A stretch of 64,000 nucleotides of DNA from Triglochin maritima (lineage: Eukaryota; Streptophyta; Magnoliopsida; Alismatales; Juncaginaceae), in contig OY821774.1 of assembly GCA_963682175.1 (NCBI GenBank), forward strand, positions 41,368,201-41,432,200, in the 5' to 3' direction. The translations under genes were made by a program, and so were the position numbers. Each line of letters begins with the position of its first letter. Position 1 is the stretch's first letter. Shown in pieces: positions 1 through 12,660 of the stretch. The notes under the pieces were generated by a model that saw nothing but the letters and a program-made list of their open reading frames with translations, searched no databases and was not told the DNA's origin.

Positions 1-1238
1 TACTCTACGCTATACTACACTACGAAGTACGAAATGCGAAAGAAAGCAACAAACGATGAACTACCAAACTAAACTAAGAACTAAATAAGTGCTCGAATTC
101 AGAAATAGAAAACCCCTAAGGGGTGCAGTGAGTGCACACATGCAAAGATGTGGGTGTTGAACACATTCTTTAAGCACAAATGAAGGTGGTGTTATCATGC
201 ATAGGAAGTGTCTAAATGTTATGGCAAAACCTATCAATTCATTCACCAACCTAGTTGATTAACATTTACATATACAACTTGTTTATTTCAGAACCTAAAC
301 AAGCATGAGAGGTGTCTAATCATTTTGGCAAAATTCATCAAGTTATAAATTCTATCCTAAATAAGCAAGTATACATTCATGTTTTATCAACACATTGTAA
401 ATAAAGCATTCATTCCATTCTCTAATGCATGTATGAACATCAACTCCACCCCCAAAGGGGATGGACTACTCACTATACATTAGACTAATTATTAAACTAA
501 GCAAGGAAAACATATTAACTAAGCTACTAAAACTAATGAAATTAAATTAAACAAAGTAAAACAAGAAACATGAAACAAACAACATAATAAAGATTTTTTT
601 ATTAAAATGACTCACAATTCAAGTAGCATCCTCCTACTTTAGTGTGTGCTTCAAGGCCTCACTTTTAGTAGGAAGAATAGCCACTCAAAATGTGAAGTCA
701 TTACAATAGAAGGTGAAGAGTTCTATTTATAGCCAAAGAAAAAGGCAATCCGGGACAATCCCCCGATGTGGGACTAAACAAATACCAGAAATGGACTAAA
801 TACACACTAATACGCGACCCACCAAAATCTTAGTAGATTTGGGCCAACACAGACCGCCAATTGGCGGTCTATATAGTCTGGATCCGGCTGGAATTTATTC
901 TGGGCTTTTCGGGATTTCTTTGTCGGTCTTTGATGCATCTACTTTTCTTATTGGAGCTCCGACCCGAATCTAATCGCCAAAATACTACCCAAGATGGTGT
1001 GGAGTTTTCTGTTTTGCTCTTTGGTCCTTCGGTCTTACGTTCAGGTCATTCTCCCTTGCATCTTAGTCCCCAGGTCTCACAATTCAGTCATTTTTCCCTG
1101 CTTTTGGGTCCTTTTATGCTTCATCTCTTCAAACCTATTTATTTCTGAAATTCAAACATAAAACTCGTCATGTACCATTGTTTAGGTGAAAGATAATGGA
1201 TATAAGATACAAATATAAGCATGAAATGATGTTAATCA
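1..1238 (-). mobile_element. Ty3/gypsy LTR (left end outside window)
   Basis: This stretch matches the LTR at 59865-61282 and the solo LTR at 19113-20496 almost throughout. About 130 bp at its left end lie before the window. It ends at 1238 in ...GTTAATCA, the same terminus as the other copies, and abuts CACTA transposase coding sequence directly, so it inserted into that element. The first 5 bp to the right are ATAGG; the matching duplication would lie to the left, outside the window. Read on the minus strand it has a TATA box (722-731). It may be a solo LTR or the 5' LTR of an element lying to the left. Confidence 0.88.
722..870 (-). promoter_or_regulatory. LTR promoter: TATA box and upstream GC palindrome
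   Basis: On the minus strand a TATA box (TATAAATAGA, 722-731) lies about 120 bp downstream of a perfect 20-bp palindrome, AGACCGCCAATTGGCGGTCT (851-870). Related palindromes sit at the same distance in the other copies of this LTR (19481-19500; 60875-60915). Confidence 0.6.
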
Positions 1239-3600
1239 ATAGGACATGTCGGCGTATACAATATTCTTTTCTTTAGAACTAGACACATGCAAAAACTCTG
1301 CTATCAAAGTGACCCCACTGTTCTGAACATCACTTTTGACATCTTCACAGACTGTGTAGAATGAATATGCATTGATATCATAGCCATTGTAACTTATAAC
1401 AACAGAATGCGGACCGTAGGTCAACCACTGTATTGTCTGAGAAACATCACGCTTGTAAGTCACCTTTTTGAACCAAGAGATGAAATTCTTATTGTGACTA
1501 TTAATTACTTGTTGATCACTCCATAAAGGATTTCTTTCCTTTAGAAGCTTCATGTGTTCATTTAGGTAAGGTTGAACTCCATTAGAATTGCACAACACAT
1601 AGAAATATGTTGTCATTAAGTACTCGTCATTTGGATTTAACATTTTCATCCCTTGTGTCCCTTTACCATTGGAACGTTCATCATGACAATTCTTTGGAAG
1701 TCCAACATTTTTGGTGTTGCTAGGTATCCAGGGCAAAACTCGATAACCTCCTCAGCTATGTATCCTTCAACAATACTAGCATCTGGCCTTTGACGATTTT
1801 TACAATAACCTGCAACACTTTCATGTAACGCTCGAAAGGATACATCCACCTTAAAAAAACTGGTCCACACAATTTAACTTCTCTAACCAAATGAATAACT
1901 AGATGAATCATAATGTCGAAAAAAGCAGGTGGGAAGAACATCTCCAACTGACATAATGTCACCACAATTTCATTCTGCAATTTATCTAACTGCACGTGAT
2001 CGACTACTTTACCGCAAATCTTGCTGAAAAAGGAACACAACTTTATTATTGCATGTCTAAAATCTTTCGGTACAATGGATCTCAGTGCTACAGGTAACAA
2101 CTGTTGCATTAGAGTGTGACAATCGTGAGACTTCATCCCCACCAGTTTCAAATCCTTTATAACAACAAGACTACTGATATTTGAAGAATAACTTTGTGGA
2201 ACCCTTATATCGTGCAAACACTGACAAAGAATGCTTTTCTCCTTTCTACACAATGTAAAACTTGCTGAAGGTAAGTAGTTCCAGTCTCCTTTCTTCTCTG
2301 GTGCCAACATTGCTCGTATACCAAGGTCAACAAGATCAAGTCTAGCATTATATCCATCTTTTGTCTTACCAGGTATGTTCAACAAAGTACCAACAATATT
2401 TTCACAAACATTTTTCGCTACATGCATCACATCAATGCAATGTGTAACTTCTAAAGTTTTCCAATAAGGGAGATCAAAAAATATGGATCTGTTTTTCTAA
2501 GGACTTTTGTCACTTCCTCGTTTGTACGATTTTCCAAATTCACATTCAAAGTTCATTACACGTTCATACACATTTTCGACGCTGATTTCAACTATCGGAT
2601 TCTGAAACTCTTGTTTTCCATTAAATGTCTTCTTCAACCTACGTGAGAGTTTGGCAAAAATCTCTGATAACCAAGAAAGACTATCTTAAAACCATTAACA
2701 ATATGCAAGGAGCATGTATTCTCTTCGCAAATTGGACAAACATTATGACCTTTGACAGAATATCCAGACGGAATACCATAAGTTGGAAAGTCATTAATCG
2801 AGCAAAAAATCATTGTCTACATTACAAATGACTATTGACGATAAGCATCAAAAAATGGCTCCGTCATCCCACAATCTCTTTACGTCTTCGATTAAGGGTC
2901 ATAAATACACATCTATGTCGTTTTCATGTTGCTTCGGACTAGAAATCGTTAAAGACAACATAATATATTGGACACCTGGGACAAGAATGTAAGTTTTCAA
3001 ACACACTCCTATACAATATACTATCATTCGGACATGCATGTATCTTCCTATATTTCATTCCCGTATGACACAACACTTTCTTAGCATCATAAGTTCTATC
3101 TGGCAGTTCATTATGCTCTGGAAGCATCTCTTTCAATAGCTTCAACAGTGATGTGAAACTGACATCGGTCTAACCATTTCTGGCTTTTAAATTGTACAAC
3201 TTCAACACCGCTGGAAATCTAGTAAATTTGGTGCAACCCTTACACAAGGACTTCTTATTGTCACAACAAACTATCAAGTAAATCAGGGTTGGACGAAAAC
3301 TTTTCAGCTATATCCTGAACCATTTCCTCTAAGTGATTTCTCTCACTAACATTGTCCCTGTCATTCTTGGAACAACTAAATGATTCATTTTCGGCGTGAC
3401 ATATCCACTGTCTGTAACTTGGGTTGAAACATTTCTCAAACAAATGATCTTTTATTTTCAAAAAATCAACATTGACATATTATGACACTTACTGCATGGA
3501 CAATATGCCATGTCTCTGTCATTCGTTTTTGAATGATTTTTGGCAACCTCTAAGAACATATTCACTCAGTTCTCATACTCATCACTGAATCTGTTTGAAA
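1239..3600 (-). pseudogene. CACTA TNP2-type transposase, decayed
   Basis: Fragments of a TNP2-family transposase read on the minus strand in several frames. 3261-3461 holds part of the N-terminal transposase-associated domain. 2939-3145 holds the cysteine-containing segment (RKIHACPND, HSCPRC). 1756-2430 and 1646-1870 hold the middle and DUF4218-like part. 1239-1736 holds the following part up to the LTR insertion. The complete element at 45935-49029 aligns with each piece. Where the other copy has a frameshift and a stop codon, this copy keeps the intact base or codon (a G at about 2475; a Gln codon after KEKSILC), so each copy reports on the other's lesions. It cannot make a functional protein. 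Confidence 0.88.
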
Positions 3601-3884
3601 GAATTCACTCTCGATCCATTCCAATCTAAACATGAAGAAAAATGATAGTTATTATTGAAGACAATAAATAAAATTTCAATTTAAAAGAAGGTGTTCGTAG
3701 ATGAGAAGATCCGGAGACATGAAGATGAGAAAAGAATGACTCAAGAGAGAGGAGATGAAGTCCTTAATCTAGCGTGGGAATAAGGAAGGTTAGAAACCTA
3801 ACTAAGCAATCAATGCCAAAGAAAGCCTAAAGTCGACTATAGGTCCTTAGCATTAGATGACGCCAAACTTCGAGGTCCCACCAA

Positions 3885-4085
3885 GGACCACTAGTCTGTA
3901 GAAAATCAAGAACCCGGAGGTTCCTAAAATCTCAGGGAGACTAGATGGGCAACGACGTTCAGGATGAAACAGTCTTAAACAACGAAGACCACTAGTATGT
4001 AGGAAATCAAGAACCTAGAGGTTCCTAAAATCTCAAGGGGACTAGATGGGCAACGACATTCAGGTCATAACGGTCTTAAACGGTT
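3885..4085 (-). repeat. Two-copy direct repeat of about 100 bp in CACTA leader
   Basis: Two adjacent ~100-bp copies share the stretches around 'gatgggcaacgac' and 'gttcctaaaatctca'. The same pair is present in the complete CACTA element (about 45478-45680), so the duplication predates the split of the two elements. Confidence 0.75.
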
Positions 4086-4876
4086 TCCTCCTTAATGCGT
4101 CCGAAAATCCTAGGGGACAACGTTTAAATTGATTTTATTAAGGCTCTTTTATTAAGTGGTTTTTGGGCCAAGGAAAGGGTGATGAAATCCCCCACAACAT
4201 CTTCTATAGGCGACTGCCCCCTAGGTGTTTTCATACCTTAATCTAACAAACAACACACCAAACAAACACTCACCTCACTCTTGTTCCAATGCAAGTCCTA
4301 CTAACTAATACGTGCTTTCTAATGAATGATGAGTGAAATAGATTACGTACCTTACGCCAGCAATCTACGACAGAAATCATAAAATAAATAATAAATACGA
4401 TGAATCAAAAGTCCTATATGATGAATGACTTGGCAAATATTGTCTAATCTTTTGCTTTAGCTTAATAAATGTCAAGTTGCTTAAGGGGTCGATGTGTTAT
4501 TAGAAACTAAACATAAATAAACATTTAGCTAAACAAAATAAGTTGTTTTCAGCATAAATAAACATAAATAAATAAATATTTAACTAAGCTAAACATTAAT
4601 AAACATTAAAAAATGTATGAACTCGCTAAACTAAACATAAGTTTTTTACATTATCTAAGTTATAGTCTTTTAATATAAAATCTAAGTTATAATTTTAATA
4701 CAATTACTTGGATTATAATTTTAAGACAGAAAAACATGTTAAACATACAATATCATGTTATTAATAACAATTTGGATTAGAATTTTTGGGAAATTTTGGC
4801 AGAACCTCCCATAAAATTTAATATGTAAAAAATCTTCAAATTCTGGGATTAACAAGAAAAATGTATAACAACACAA

Positions 4877-5062
4877 TTTAATAAAACTAGATTATCTTTC
4901 ACTTTTAACCCTTTGTCATTTGACATTTGTCAAAACAAAAATAAATGTAGAAGCTCGATTTAATAAAACTAGACTCTCTCACTTTTAACCCTTTGTCATT
5001 TGACATTTGTCAAAACAAAAATAAATGTAGAAGCTCGATTTAATAAAACTAGACTATGTTTC
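4877..5062. repeat. Tandem repeat, ~81-bp unit, just over two copies
   Basis: The unit contains 'taataaaactaga', 'cacttttaaccctttgtc' and 'atgtagaagctcg'. The start motif recurs at about 4878, 4959 and 5039. The surrounding 4861-5188 stretch holds no recognisable gene; it is the junction between the CACTA remnant and the copia element. Confidence 0.75.
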
Positions 5063-5188
5063 ACTTTTAACCCATTTCAATCCGAAATAACCACACCACG
5101 ATACTTAGACCGGTCACAAACCTAGCTTAATCAACCATCATGGTTGGACGAAGATAAGCGATTAAGCCTCATTAAACCAAAACTCCAT

Positions 5189-8164
5189 TTGCAGAAGAGT
5201 ATTACAAAGGTCTGGAATCAAACAAAGTCGAACAAAAGGGCAAAACTTTTGATGAAATAAATGAAATTTTCTATGCAAATTCATTCATAAGGAGTGGTCT
5301 TTATTTGCTTGAATTAAATAATAGGCAAATTTTAAACATCCATAACAAAAGGCTTAAAACTACTCACGTGAATGATACACTCTTGTGGCACTATCGTCTT
5401 GGTCACATAAATGAAAAACACATCAAGAAATTGGGAGAAGCTAACCTTCCTGGTCAAATCGATTTTAAATCATTGGAGACGTGAGAACCTTGCCTAATGG
5501 GAAAAATGATCAAGAGGCCTTTCAAGAAGAAAGGTCTGAGAGCGAATAATTTGCTGGATTTGATACATTTCGATATATGTGGTCCAATGAGTACAAGTTC
5601 TAGAGACGGTTTCAGGTACTTCATTTTAGTCACGGATGACTATAGTTGTTATGACTATATTTATCTAATGAGAAATAAAAGTGAATCCTTTGACAATTTC
5701 AAGGAATTCAAGAATGAAATAGAGAACCAACTCAACAAGAAAATCAAGTCTCTACGAACCGATCGTGGAGGTGAGTACTTAAGTACTGAATTTGATTCGT
5801 TCCTAGAGGAGTGTGGTATTGTGCCACAACTCACTCCTCCCGGTACACCTCAGTGGAATGGGGTATCTGAAAGTAGAAATAGGACAATGCTCGACATGGT
5901 TCGATCAATGATGAGTCAAGATGAATTTCCATTTTACTTTTCGAGTTATGCACTAGAAGCTACGGCTTACACACTAAATAATGTTCCTTCCAAATCCTTG
6001 GAGAAAATGCCTTATGAGCTATGGAGTGGTAAAACACCTAAGCTTTATTTTCTCAAGATTTGGGGGTGTGAGGCCTACGTCAAAAGATTGATGTCGACCA
6101 AACTTCAACCAAAAGCAGATAAACACTTCTTTATAGGTTATCCACATGAGACATGAGGATACTACTTTTGTCACAAAACCTCCAATCGAGTGATTGTCGA
6201 GAGGGATGTCGTATTCTTAGAGAACGAGTCTCTCAAAAGAATAAAAATTAATAGGAGTAGAATTGTGCTTGAGGAAACTCAAGATATTCTAAATGATCAT
6301 GATATGAATGAGAAAGTTCAAGATCATGAAGGCCTAACCGATATTCCTTTGGTTAGTGGGAGCGTGAGTGAGAGATCCTCGCAAGCAATTGTGAGTGAAA
6401 CTCAATCATCCCCGCCTAGTGTACGTTCGAGAATCAAACATGTGCAAATTCTGCAAGAAATTGTTGAAGAAGTTCAAGAAGTATAAGTAGAACCAAAAGA
6501 ACTTAGAATGTCTCAAGGGAAAGGAAGAAACCCGATATGTTTGGGACTTCATGAGATCATGGTACTTGATACCCGATGATCCCTCGACCTTTAAAGAAGA
6601 AATGGAAAGAGAAGACTCCAAACTATGGTTTACAACCATGGAATCTGAAATAGAATCCATGTATGACAATCAAGTATGGAGCTTGGTTGACCTTCCTCAA
6701 GGAAAGAAAGTCATTCAAAATAAATGGGTTTTCAAGAGGAAGATGGACATGGATAAGAACTTAACAACCTACAAAGCAAGGATTGTAGCAAAATGTTTCA
6801 CTCAAGTTCAAGGAATTGACTATGATGAAACTTTCTCACCGGTTGTCATGTTCAAGTCTATTCGGATTATGCTCGCTATTGCCGCATTTCATGATTATGA
6901 GATATGAAAAATGGATTTTAAAATGGCATTCCTTAATGGGAACTTGGAGGAGGATGTGTACATGGTACAACCTCAAGGTTTTGAAGATCTAAAGAATAGC
7001 GAGAAAGTATGCAAGCTTCAAAGATCCATTTATGGATTGAAGCAAGCATCAAGGAGTTGGAACAAGCGCTTTGACGAGGATGTCAAAAAGATTCACTTCG
7101 TCCAAAGTAAGGAAGAGCCTTGTATATACAAGAAGGTTAGTGGGAGTCACATAATATTTTTGATCTTATATGTCAATGACATACTCCTCATGGGAAATCA
7201 TGTACCTTTGCTTGGGCAAACGAGAAGTTCATTGAAATCTGCATTTTCAATGAAAGACATGAGTGAGGCTCAATACATCTTGGGAATCAAGATATATAGA
7301 GATAGATCCCGTAGACTCATTGGCCTAAGTCAACGTACATACATTGACAAAGTCTTGGAAATGTTCAACATGGACAACTCCAAAAAAGGCAATGTGCCAA
7401 TGAGTATGAGTGTACAACTGAAAAAGTCTCAACGTGCTGAAACATGTAAAGACTTAGTATACATGAAAGATGTACCTTATGCTTCGGCAATAGGATCAAT
7501 CATGTAAGCCATGACTTGCACAAGACCCGATGTCTCGTATGCTCTAAGCATGACAAGTCGTCACCAATCCAACACAGGTCCCGATCATTAGACTGCGGTC
7601 AAGAATATTCTGCGATACCTTAACCAGACCAAAGATAAGTTTCTTGTTTATGGAGGACAAAGAGTGCTAATAGCCGAGGGCTATTCGGATGCGAGTTTCA
7701 TGAGTGATCCCGGCAATAGGAGGTCTCAATCAGGATATGTCTTCCTTCTGAATGGTGGAGCCGTGAGTTGGCGTAGTTGGAAACAAACCACTACAACCGA
7801 CTCAACCACTGCTTCCGAAGTTATGGTTGTTGCTGAAGCGAGCAAGGAACGAGTGTGGATTAAGAAGTTCTTTGAAGAACTTGGAGTAGTTCCCTCGAGC
7901 AAAGGACTCATAGAGTTTTTTTGTGACAATAGTGCATCTATCTTGCAAATCAAGGATCATAAATCACACCACAAAGTGAAGTACATGGATCGCAAGTACT
8001 TTGTCACACGTGACTTCATCGACAAAGGCAAAAAAAATTGTTATGGGTGGACACAAACAGCAACACAACTGATCCATTCACCAAACCCTTATCCCAAGCC
8101 AAAGGCAAAAATGCATGTCGAGTCCATGGGTCTGAGGAACCATATGGAGTGGCTTGATGAGTGA
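5189..8164 (+). pseudogene. Copia pol polyprotein remnant (integrase, RT, RNase H)
   Basis: From about 5380 the frame shows the pre-integrase motif LWHYRLGH. The integrase core follows (HFDICGPM, LRTDRGGEY, TPQWNGVSE), then reverse transcriptase (6551-7507) and RNase H (7664-8164, with EGYSDASF and SQSGYVF). Lesions: a TGA at 5482 in the zinc-binding region; a stop at 6154-6156; a stop at 6484 followed by a frameshift before 6551; a TGA at 6905 where the family has Trp; a TAA at 7505; and a TAG near 7591 where the family has Trp. The RT catalytic motif reads YVND instead of YVDD, so the polymerase would be inactive even without the stops. Several lesions fit C-to-T or G-to-A changes. The exact copia lineage is not assigned. 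Confidence 0.9.
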
Positions 8165-8232
8165 TTTGAGAGGGTTACCCTAGCTATTATTTTTTTATAC
8201 ATTGAGAATGCATGTTAAAGAAAACTTTGATA

Positions 8233-8245
8233 ACAAGTGGGAGAT
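8233..8245 (+). other. Polypurine tract of copia element
   Basis: The purine-rich 'acaagtgggagat' lies immediately before the TG that opens the 3' LTR, the expected place for plus-strand priming. Confidence 0.7.
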
Positions 8246-9126
8246 TGAAAGGAATGTGTTCTAAAAGTTTTACTTTTATATGTCAATTGTTATGAATTAG
8301 ATGTGCAAACATTTTTTTTATTGATTATTGTATTCGTCTTTTTGATGTGCTAAGGAAGAGACTCTTGGTCCTTAACCGTAGAGCTCTAGAAAATAATGAT
8401 TTACATAAATCAAAAGTTATTCAGAATAATGGTAATCAACATGAAACATTAATTACCGAGATAAGATTGTCGTGTTGGTCATCGATTATTGTAGCTCTAC
8501 AAATATTTGACGACACGAGTATATAAAAGAGGAAAATGGTTACTTTCATATATTGAAAAGATCTAGCAAGTGAAACATTATGGCAAATTGTGATTGGTTT
8601 ATCGGAGAGAAAAGCAAGAGATCATGGCTAGAGAATAGTTCATGATGTGGGTGATTTGGGAGGATATAAATAAGTCCTCTCACCCTACTTGTTGAAAAAG
8701 GTTATTGCAAAATTCTCTCTCTCTCCTTAATCTCTCCACCAATCCATCCGAAATTCTCTTAATTATTTTGAGCTTTTGGAGATCAAATCTCGTGGAGTTT
8801 TAGAGAGGTTATTAGCTAGATTCTAAGCTTAATTAGATATTGATTGGCAAGCTCATTTCTCTTTAATCTTGTTTAGAGTTTGGTGAACACTTGAAGGCGA
8901 ATCGGCGGACGATTCGACGGGCAACACATCTCTGGATCTTTGTAATGGTTTTAAAGAACATTTGGGTATGATCTTCTCTTCTTTGTTTATTTTAATATAT
9001 CTAGATTTGCATGATATTAGAATAAACATAAAATAATGTACATGAAATCAATGAAAATATGAATATCGATCTTGTCTGCATGTATAAAATTTTAAAATAT
9101 ACATACATAGGGACAAAAATCCTACA
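8246..9126 (+). mobile_element. Copia 3' LTR, internally deleted (881 bp)
   Basis: It begins TGAAAGGAATGTG and ends ATCCTACA, as in the 2.1-2.2 kb solo LTRs of the same family. It lacks about 1.3 kb of their middle, including the GGTCGACC cluster. A TATA-like box (gatataaataag) lies near 8674. Confidence 0.85.
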
Positions 9127-9800
9127 AGCACATGACTCAACCAACAACATGAGCAATGGGAATTGTGAAACTGGGTCTGTCAATCGAGTCATGTCGTGTA
9201 CTAATCATGTAATGTACGGTCTTATATAAAAACAATATATTGCAATCCATATCCAACTCATTTAATAATCGTATTGTTATACTCGAACCATATCCAACTC
9301 ATTTAATAATCATGTTGTTAGACTCGAATCATATCCAACCCATTTATTATTGTGTAGAAAAAACCCGATCTATTTATTCATGATTGTTAAGGGGTTATGA
9401 CGTGTAGACATTAGGACATGTTCAACATGAATCTTGTTTACATATTTACAACAAGAAACAATACACATTTAGTATTGTTTGTTACATGTTTTGCTTTTAA
9501 GTATGTTATTATAAATAAACTAAAAGTAAAACCAACTTATGTATATATTACGTGTATTAATTATGTATTATTCGTAATTATGAATCCAAGTACCCGATTC
9601 CTTATTGTGTCTTATTGTGTCTAAATCGTATTAATCATTTTTGAACCTAAAATTCAAATCCAGCACATTTAATAATGGTGTTTCCATATCCAACACATTT
9701 ACAAATCGTGTTCAATTTCTCAATCCTCATTCGTTAATTTGGTGTTGTTTTCGTGTGATGTAATCGTGATTCATGTAAAATTAACGGCCCTATGTGAAAC
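9127..9800. other. AT-rich spacer with three ~42-bp tandem repeats
   Basis: Between about 9246 and 9360 the phrase 'catatccaactcatttaat' and its variants recur three times at ~42-bp spacing. No convincing coding sequence was seen; a 68-codon open frame at 9418-9624 has no recognisable motif and biased AT-rich composition. Confidence 0.5.
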
Positions 9801-10299
9801 ACATACTATAGGATCCAATGATGGCCTAATCAATCTAATCAACTCCCTTAGAATGCAACGGAAATAAAACAAAAACGAGTAGAGTAAAAATAATGCAAAC
9901 CACAAAGATCGGCACCCACCCGGGTCCTAGTCCTCTCTTGCAAGCTCCGCTCGATCCCACAAACTCCACCTACGTCTTCACTTATCCTCTTCCCGTTCCG
10001 GGCTGGGAGATAACGCTTTTACAAAGCAGCTACTCCATCGCCAAACTTGGTGTCGGATGATCACCGTTACGGGCCCAGATCAAGTCTTACAACTTTGACA
10101 ACAAAAAGGAATAAGAGTAACAAACACTATAACTTCAGCACACTTGAATGGATAAGGATTTGAGCACAAGTGGTGAAATTTAAGCCCTTGAGTGTATACG
10201 AATGAGATTCTTGAGTGTGAGAGTTTCTCTCTAATGTATGAGTAATTTTGGAGTAGGAGAGTTGATTAGATTGATTAGACCATCATCGGATCTTACAAT

Positions 10300-10310
10300 T
10301 GGTATCAGAG
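10300..10310 (+). other. Primer binding site (initiator tRNA-Met type)
   Basis: TGGTATCAGAG is the usual plant copia primer site complementary to the initiator Met tRNA 3' end. It directly follows an LTR-like ...TTACA end. Confidence 0.65.
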
Positions 10311-10341
10311 TGGAGCTTGCAAGAGAGGTCGAAGACCCGGG

Positions 10342-12520
10342 TGAAGGGAATGTGTGCTAAAAGTTTTACTTTTATATGTCAGATGTTATGAATTGGATGT
10401 GCAAACATTTTGTTCCTTGATTATTATATTCGTCTTTTGGAAGTGTTAAGGAAGATACGTTTGTTCCTTAACCGTAGAGCTCTAAAAGATAATGGTTTAC
10501 ATAAATCAAAAGTTATTCACAATCATGGTAATTAACATGGAACATTAATCACTGAGATAAGATTGTTGTGTTTGTCATCGATTGTTGTAGCTCTACAAAT
10601 AATTGACGACACAAGTATATAAAAGAGGAAAATATTACTTTTATATATTGAATAGACCTAACAAGTAAAATATTATGGAATTGTGTTTCGTGTCATTAAT
10701 GTTTTACCTTGTCTTTGATCCTAAGATATGAGACTTATGCCTTTTCACTCAAGAAGTGTTTGATTTGATTATTCTCAAAAGCTATCAATGCGTATAGTGA
10801 TAAAGGTGATAGTTGGTTGAACATGACTTGTGCGGGAAAAGATAGCTAGTCAAACGATTATCATTGCCCCTCTTAATTGTGTGATGATATTAGTGGGCAC
10901 TTTGATAGAGCAAAATTATAATGTGCACAATGTAACTTGAGTTAAGTTACATAGTTATAATTAGCTTAAAGAGATCAAGAAATGAATATGACACAAAGGT
11001 GACACATTTCTACTTTGTATATATTCTTAATATCATGAGACAAGGGATGGACACAAGTGTTCCACTAACATCACTAAATGGATTGTGTTTAGTTCGAGTA
11101 GAACGAAACATCTATTCTAATTGGGTAACTATAATGTGTAGCTAGATACCGCTTATAGTTTGTGATATTAAGTGTTTAATATCACTGCCAATTTGGTTTA
11201 GATCATCCTATAGGTCACACCACAAAATTGGGAAATAAGAAGCTTGATTTTTGAGTTCATACGATGTGTCGGGTTTCATGTGAAAAAGGGACACATGTGG
11301 TGAATCAATAAAATCAATATGTCACGAAAAATGACATAATTAGAATCATGGATAAATTCATATGAGGTGTATATATTATGAGGTGTAATAATTTAATATT
11401 ACATAGGATAATATATTATATAGGATATGAATTTGCTAAAAACCTCAAAAGATCAAATTTTGTTGGATATAAATCCAAAATTTGACAAAGGCAAAATCGG
11501 GGTCAAAACGGTCCATCGTTTTGGATTCGATCGACCGAGGTTTCTTAGGAACAGTTAACCGAATGAAGATCGAATAACGCGATTGGTTGACTAAAATTGT
11601 CTGGAGTGCCTGGACAATTGGGTTCGGTCAACCGGGCGTAAACGGTCAATCGAAAGGAAATATCCAGGAGCTTTCTTTGGGATATTTCGGTAGACCGAAA
11701 GTGACACGGTCGCCCGATGAGATTTACCATGAGAAATTTTGGTGAGTCAACGGTCGACCGGAGCGAGACATGGATTGTCCGAACTTTTTCCAGAGAATTT
11801 TTCTCATGAATATTCAGTCGACCGTCTAGCTCACGGTCATCCGAACTTGCGTAAAACCGAATGGTTCGGTCGATCGAGTGGAAATCTCGGTTAACCGAAC
11901 AACACGATTTTTGCCTGAATCATTAAGAAAATAATTAGATCATGGGTTGGATTAATTCCAGATTTGATCAAACATTTTTTAGGATGCTTATGTTGCAAAT
12001 TGGGATTAAGTTTAAGAGAGAAAAAACAAGAGATCGTGGCTAGAGAATAGTTCTTGATGTGGGTGATTTGGGATGCTATAAATAGGTCCTCTCACCCTAC
12101 TTGTTTCATAAGAATTAATGCAAAAAATCTCTCCCTTAATCACCACGAAAATTCTCTTAATAGTTTTAAGTTTTGAATATTAAAAATCTCAGGAGCTTTA
12201 AGATGGGTTATTAGCTAGATTCTAAGCTTAATTAGAGATTGATTGGCTAGCTCCTTTCTTTCTAATCTTGTTTAGAGTTTGGTGAACACTTAGAGGCGAA
12301 TCGGGAAGCGATTCGACAGGCAACGGAACACCGGATCTTCTAAAAGGTTTTAGAGAACATTTGTGTATGATCCTCTCTCTTTTATTTATTTTAATATGTG
12401 TAGGAATGCATGATATTAGAATAAACATGTACATAAAATCAATGAAAATATGAAATTGATCATGTATGTTTATATTAAAATTTTAAAATATACACATACA
12501 TAGGGACAAGAAATCCTACA
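10342..12520 (+). mobile_element. Solo copia LTR, 2179 bp, with CCGGG target duplication
   Basis: It begins TGAAGGGAATGTG and ends AAATCCTACA. CCGGG occurs on both sides (10337-10341 and 12521-12525). No internal domain lies between, so this is a solo LTR left by LTR-LTR recombination. A TATA box (gctataaatag) lies near 12074. The middle contains a cluster of degenerate GGTCGACC palindromes. Confidence 0.92.
11510..11905 (+). promoter_or_regulatory. Cluster of degenerate CGGTCGACCG palindromes in LTR U3
   Basis: At least eight variants occur within 400 bp, including cgatcgaccgag, cggtcaaccg, cggtcgaccgg, agtcgaccg and cggtcgatcgag. They lie about 170-560 bp upstream of the LTR TATA box. Confidence 0.65.
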
Positions 12521-12660
12521 CCGGGTGGGGCGTCGAACCTCTATAAAATTCATTGTCTTTGTGGTTTGCATTATTTTCATTCTACTCATTTTTAGTGTTG
12601 TTTCAGTTGCATTCTAAGTAGAGTTTAGGGAGTTGATTAGATTGATTAGGTCATCGTTGA

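Larger units (their letters stand above)
1239..4860 (-). mobile_element. Truncated CACTA (En/Spm) transposon
   Basis: On the minus strand this matches the inner part of the complete CACTA element at 43569-52165: leader, transposase N-terminus, and most of the transposase. Both terminal regions are absent. The left end is cut by the gypsy LTR, and homology fades out near 4860 before the copia element. Relative to the complete copy there is an internal loss of roughly 0.4 kb near 2935 plus many point changes and frameshifts. It is a related but older, dead copy. Confidence 0.88.
5189..9126 (+). mobile_element. 5'-truncated Ty1/copia retrotransposon with 3' LTR
   Basis: The order is copia type: GAG-pre-integrase, integrase, reverse transcriptase, RNase H, polypurine tract and 3' LTR. 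The 5' LTR, primer site, gag and protease are missing. The 3' LTR belongs to the same family as the solo LTRs at 10342-12520 and 14908-17044. No target duplication can be assigned because the 5' end is lost. Confidence 0.9.

Noticed and set aside
861..1148. 95-codon plus-strand open frame in the gypsy LTR
   Set aside because: It lies inside an LTR opposite to its transcription direction and is not conserved in the related LTRs.
9418..9624. 68-codon open frame in AT-rich spacer
   Set aside because: The composition is like its flanks and there is no motif, splice or promoter context.
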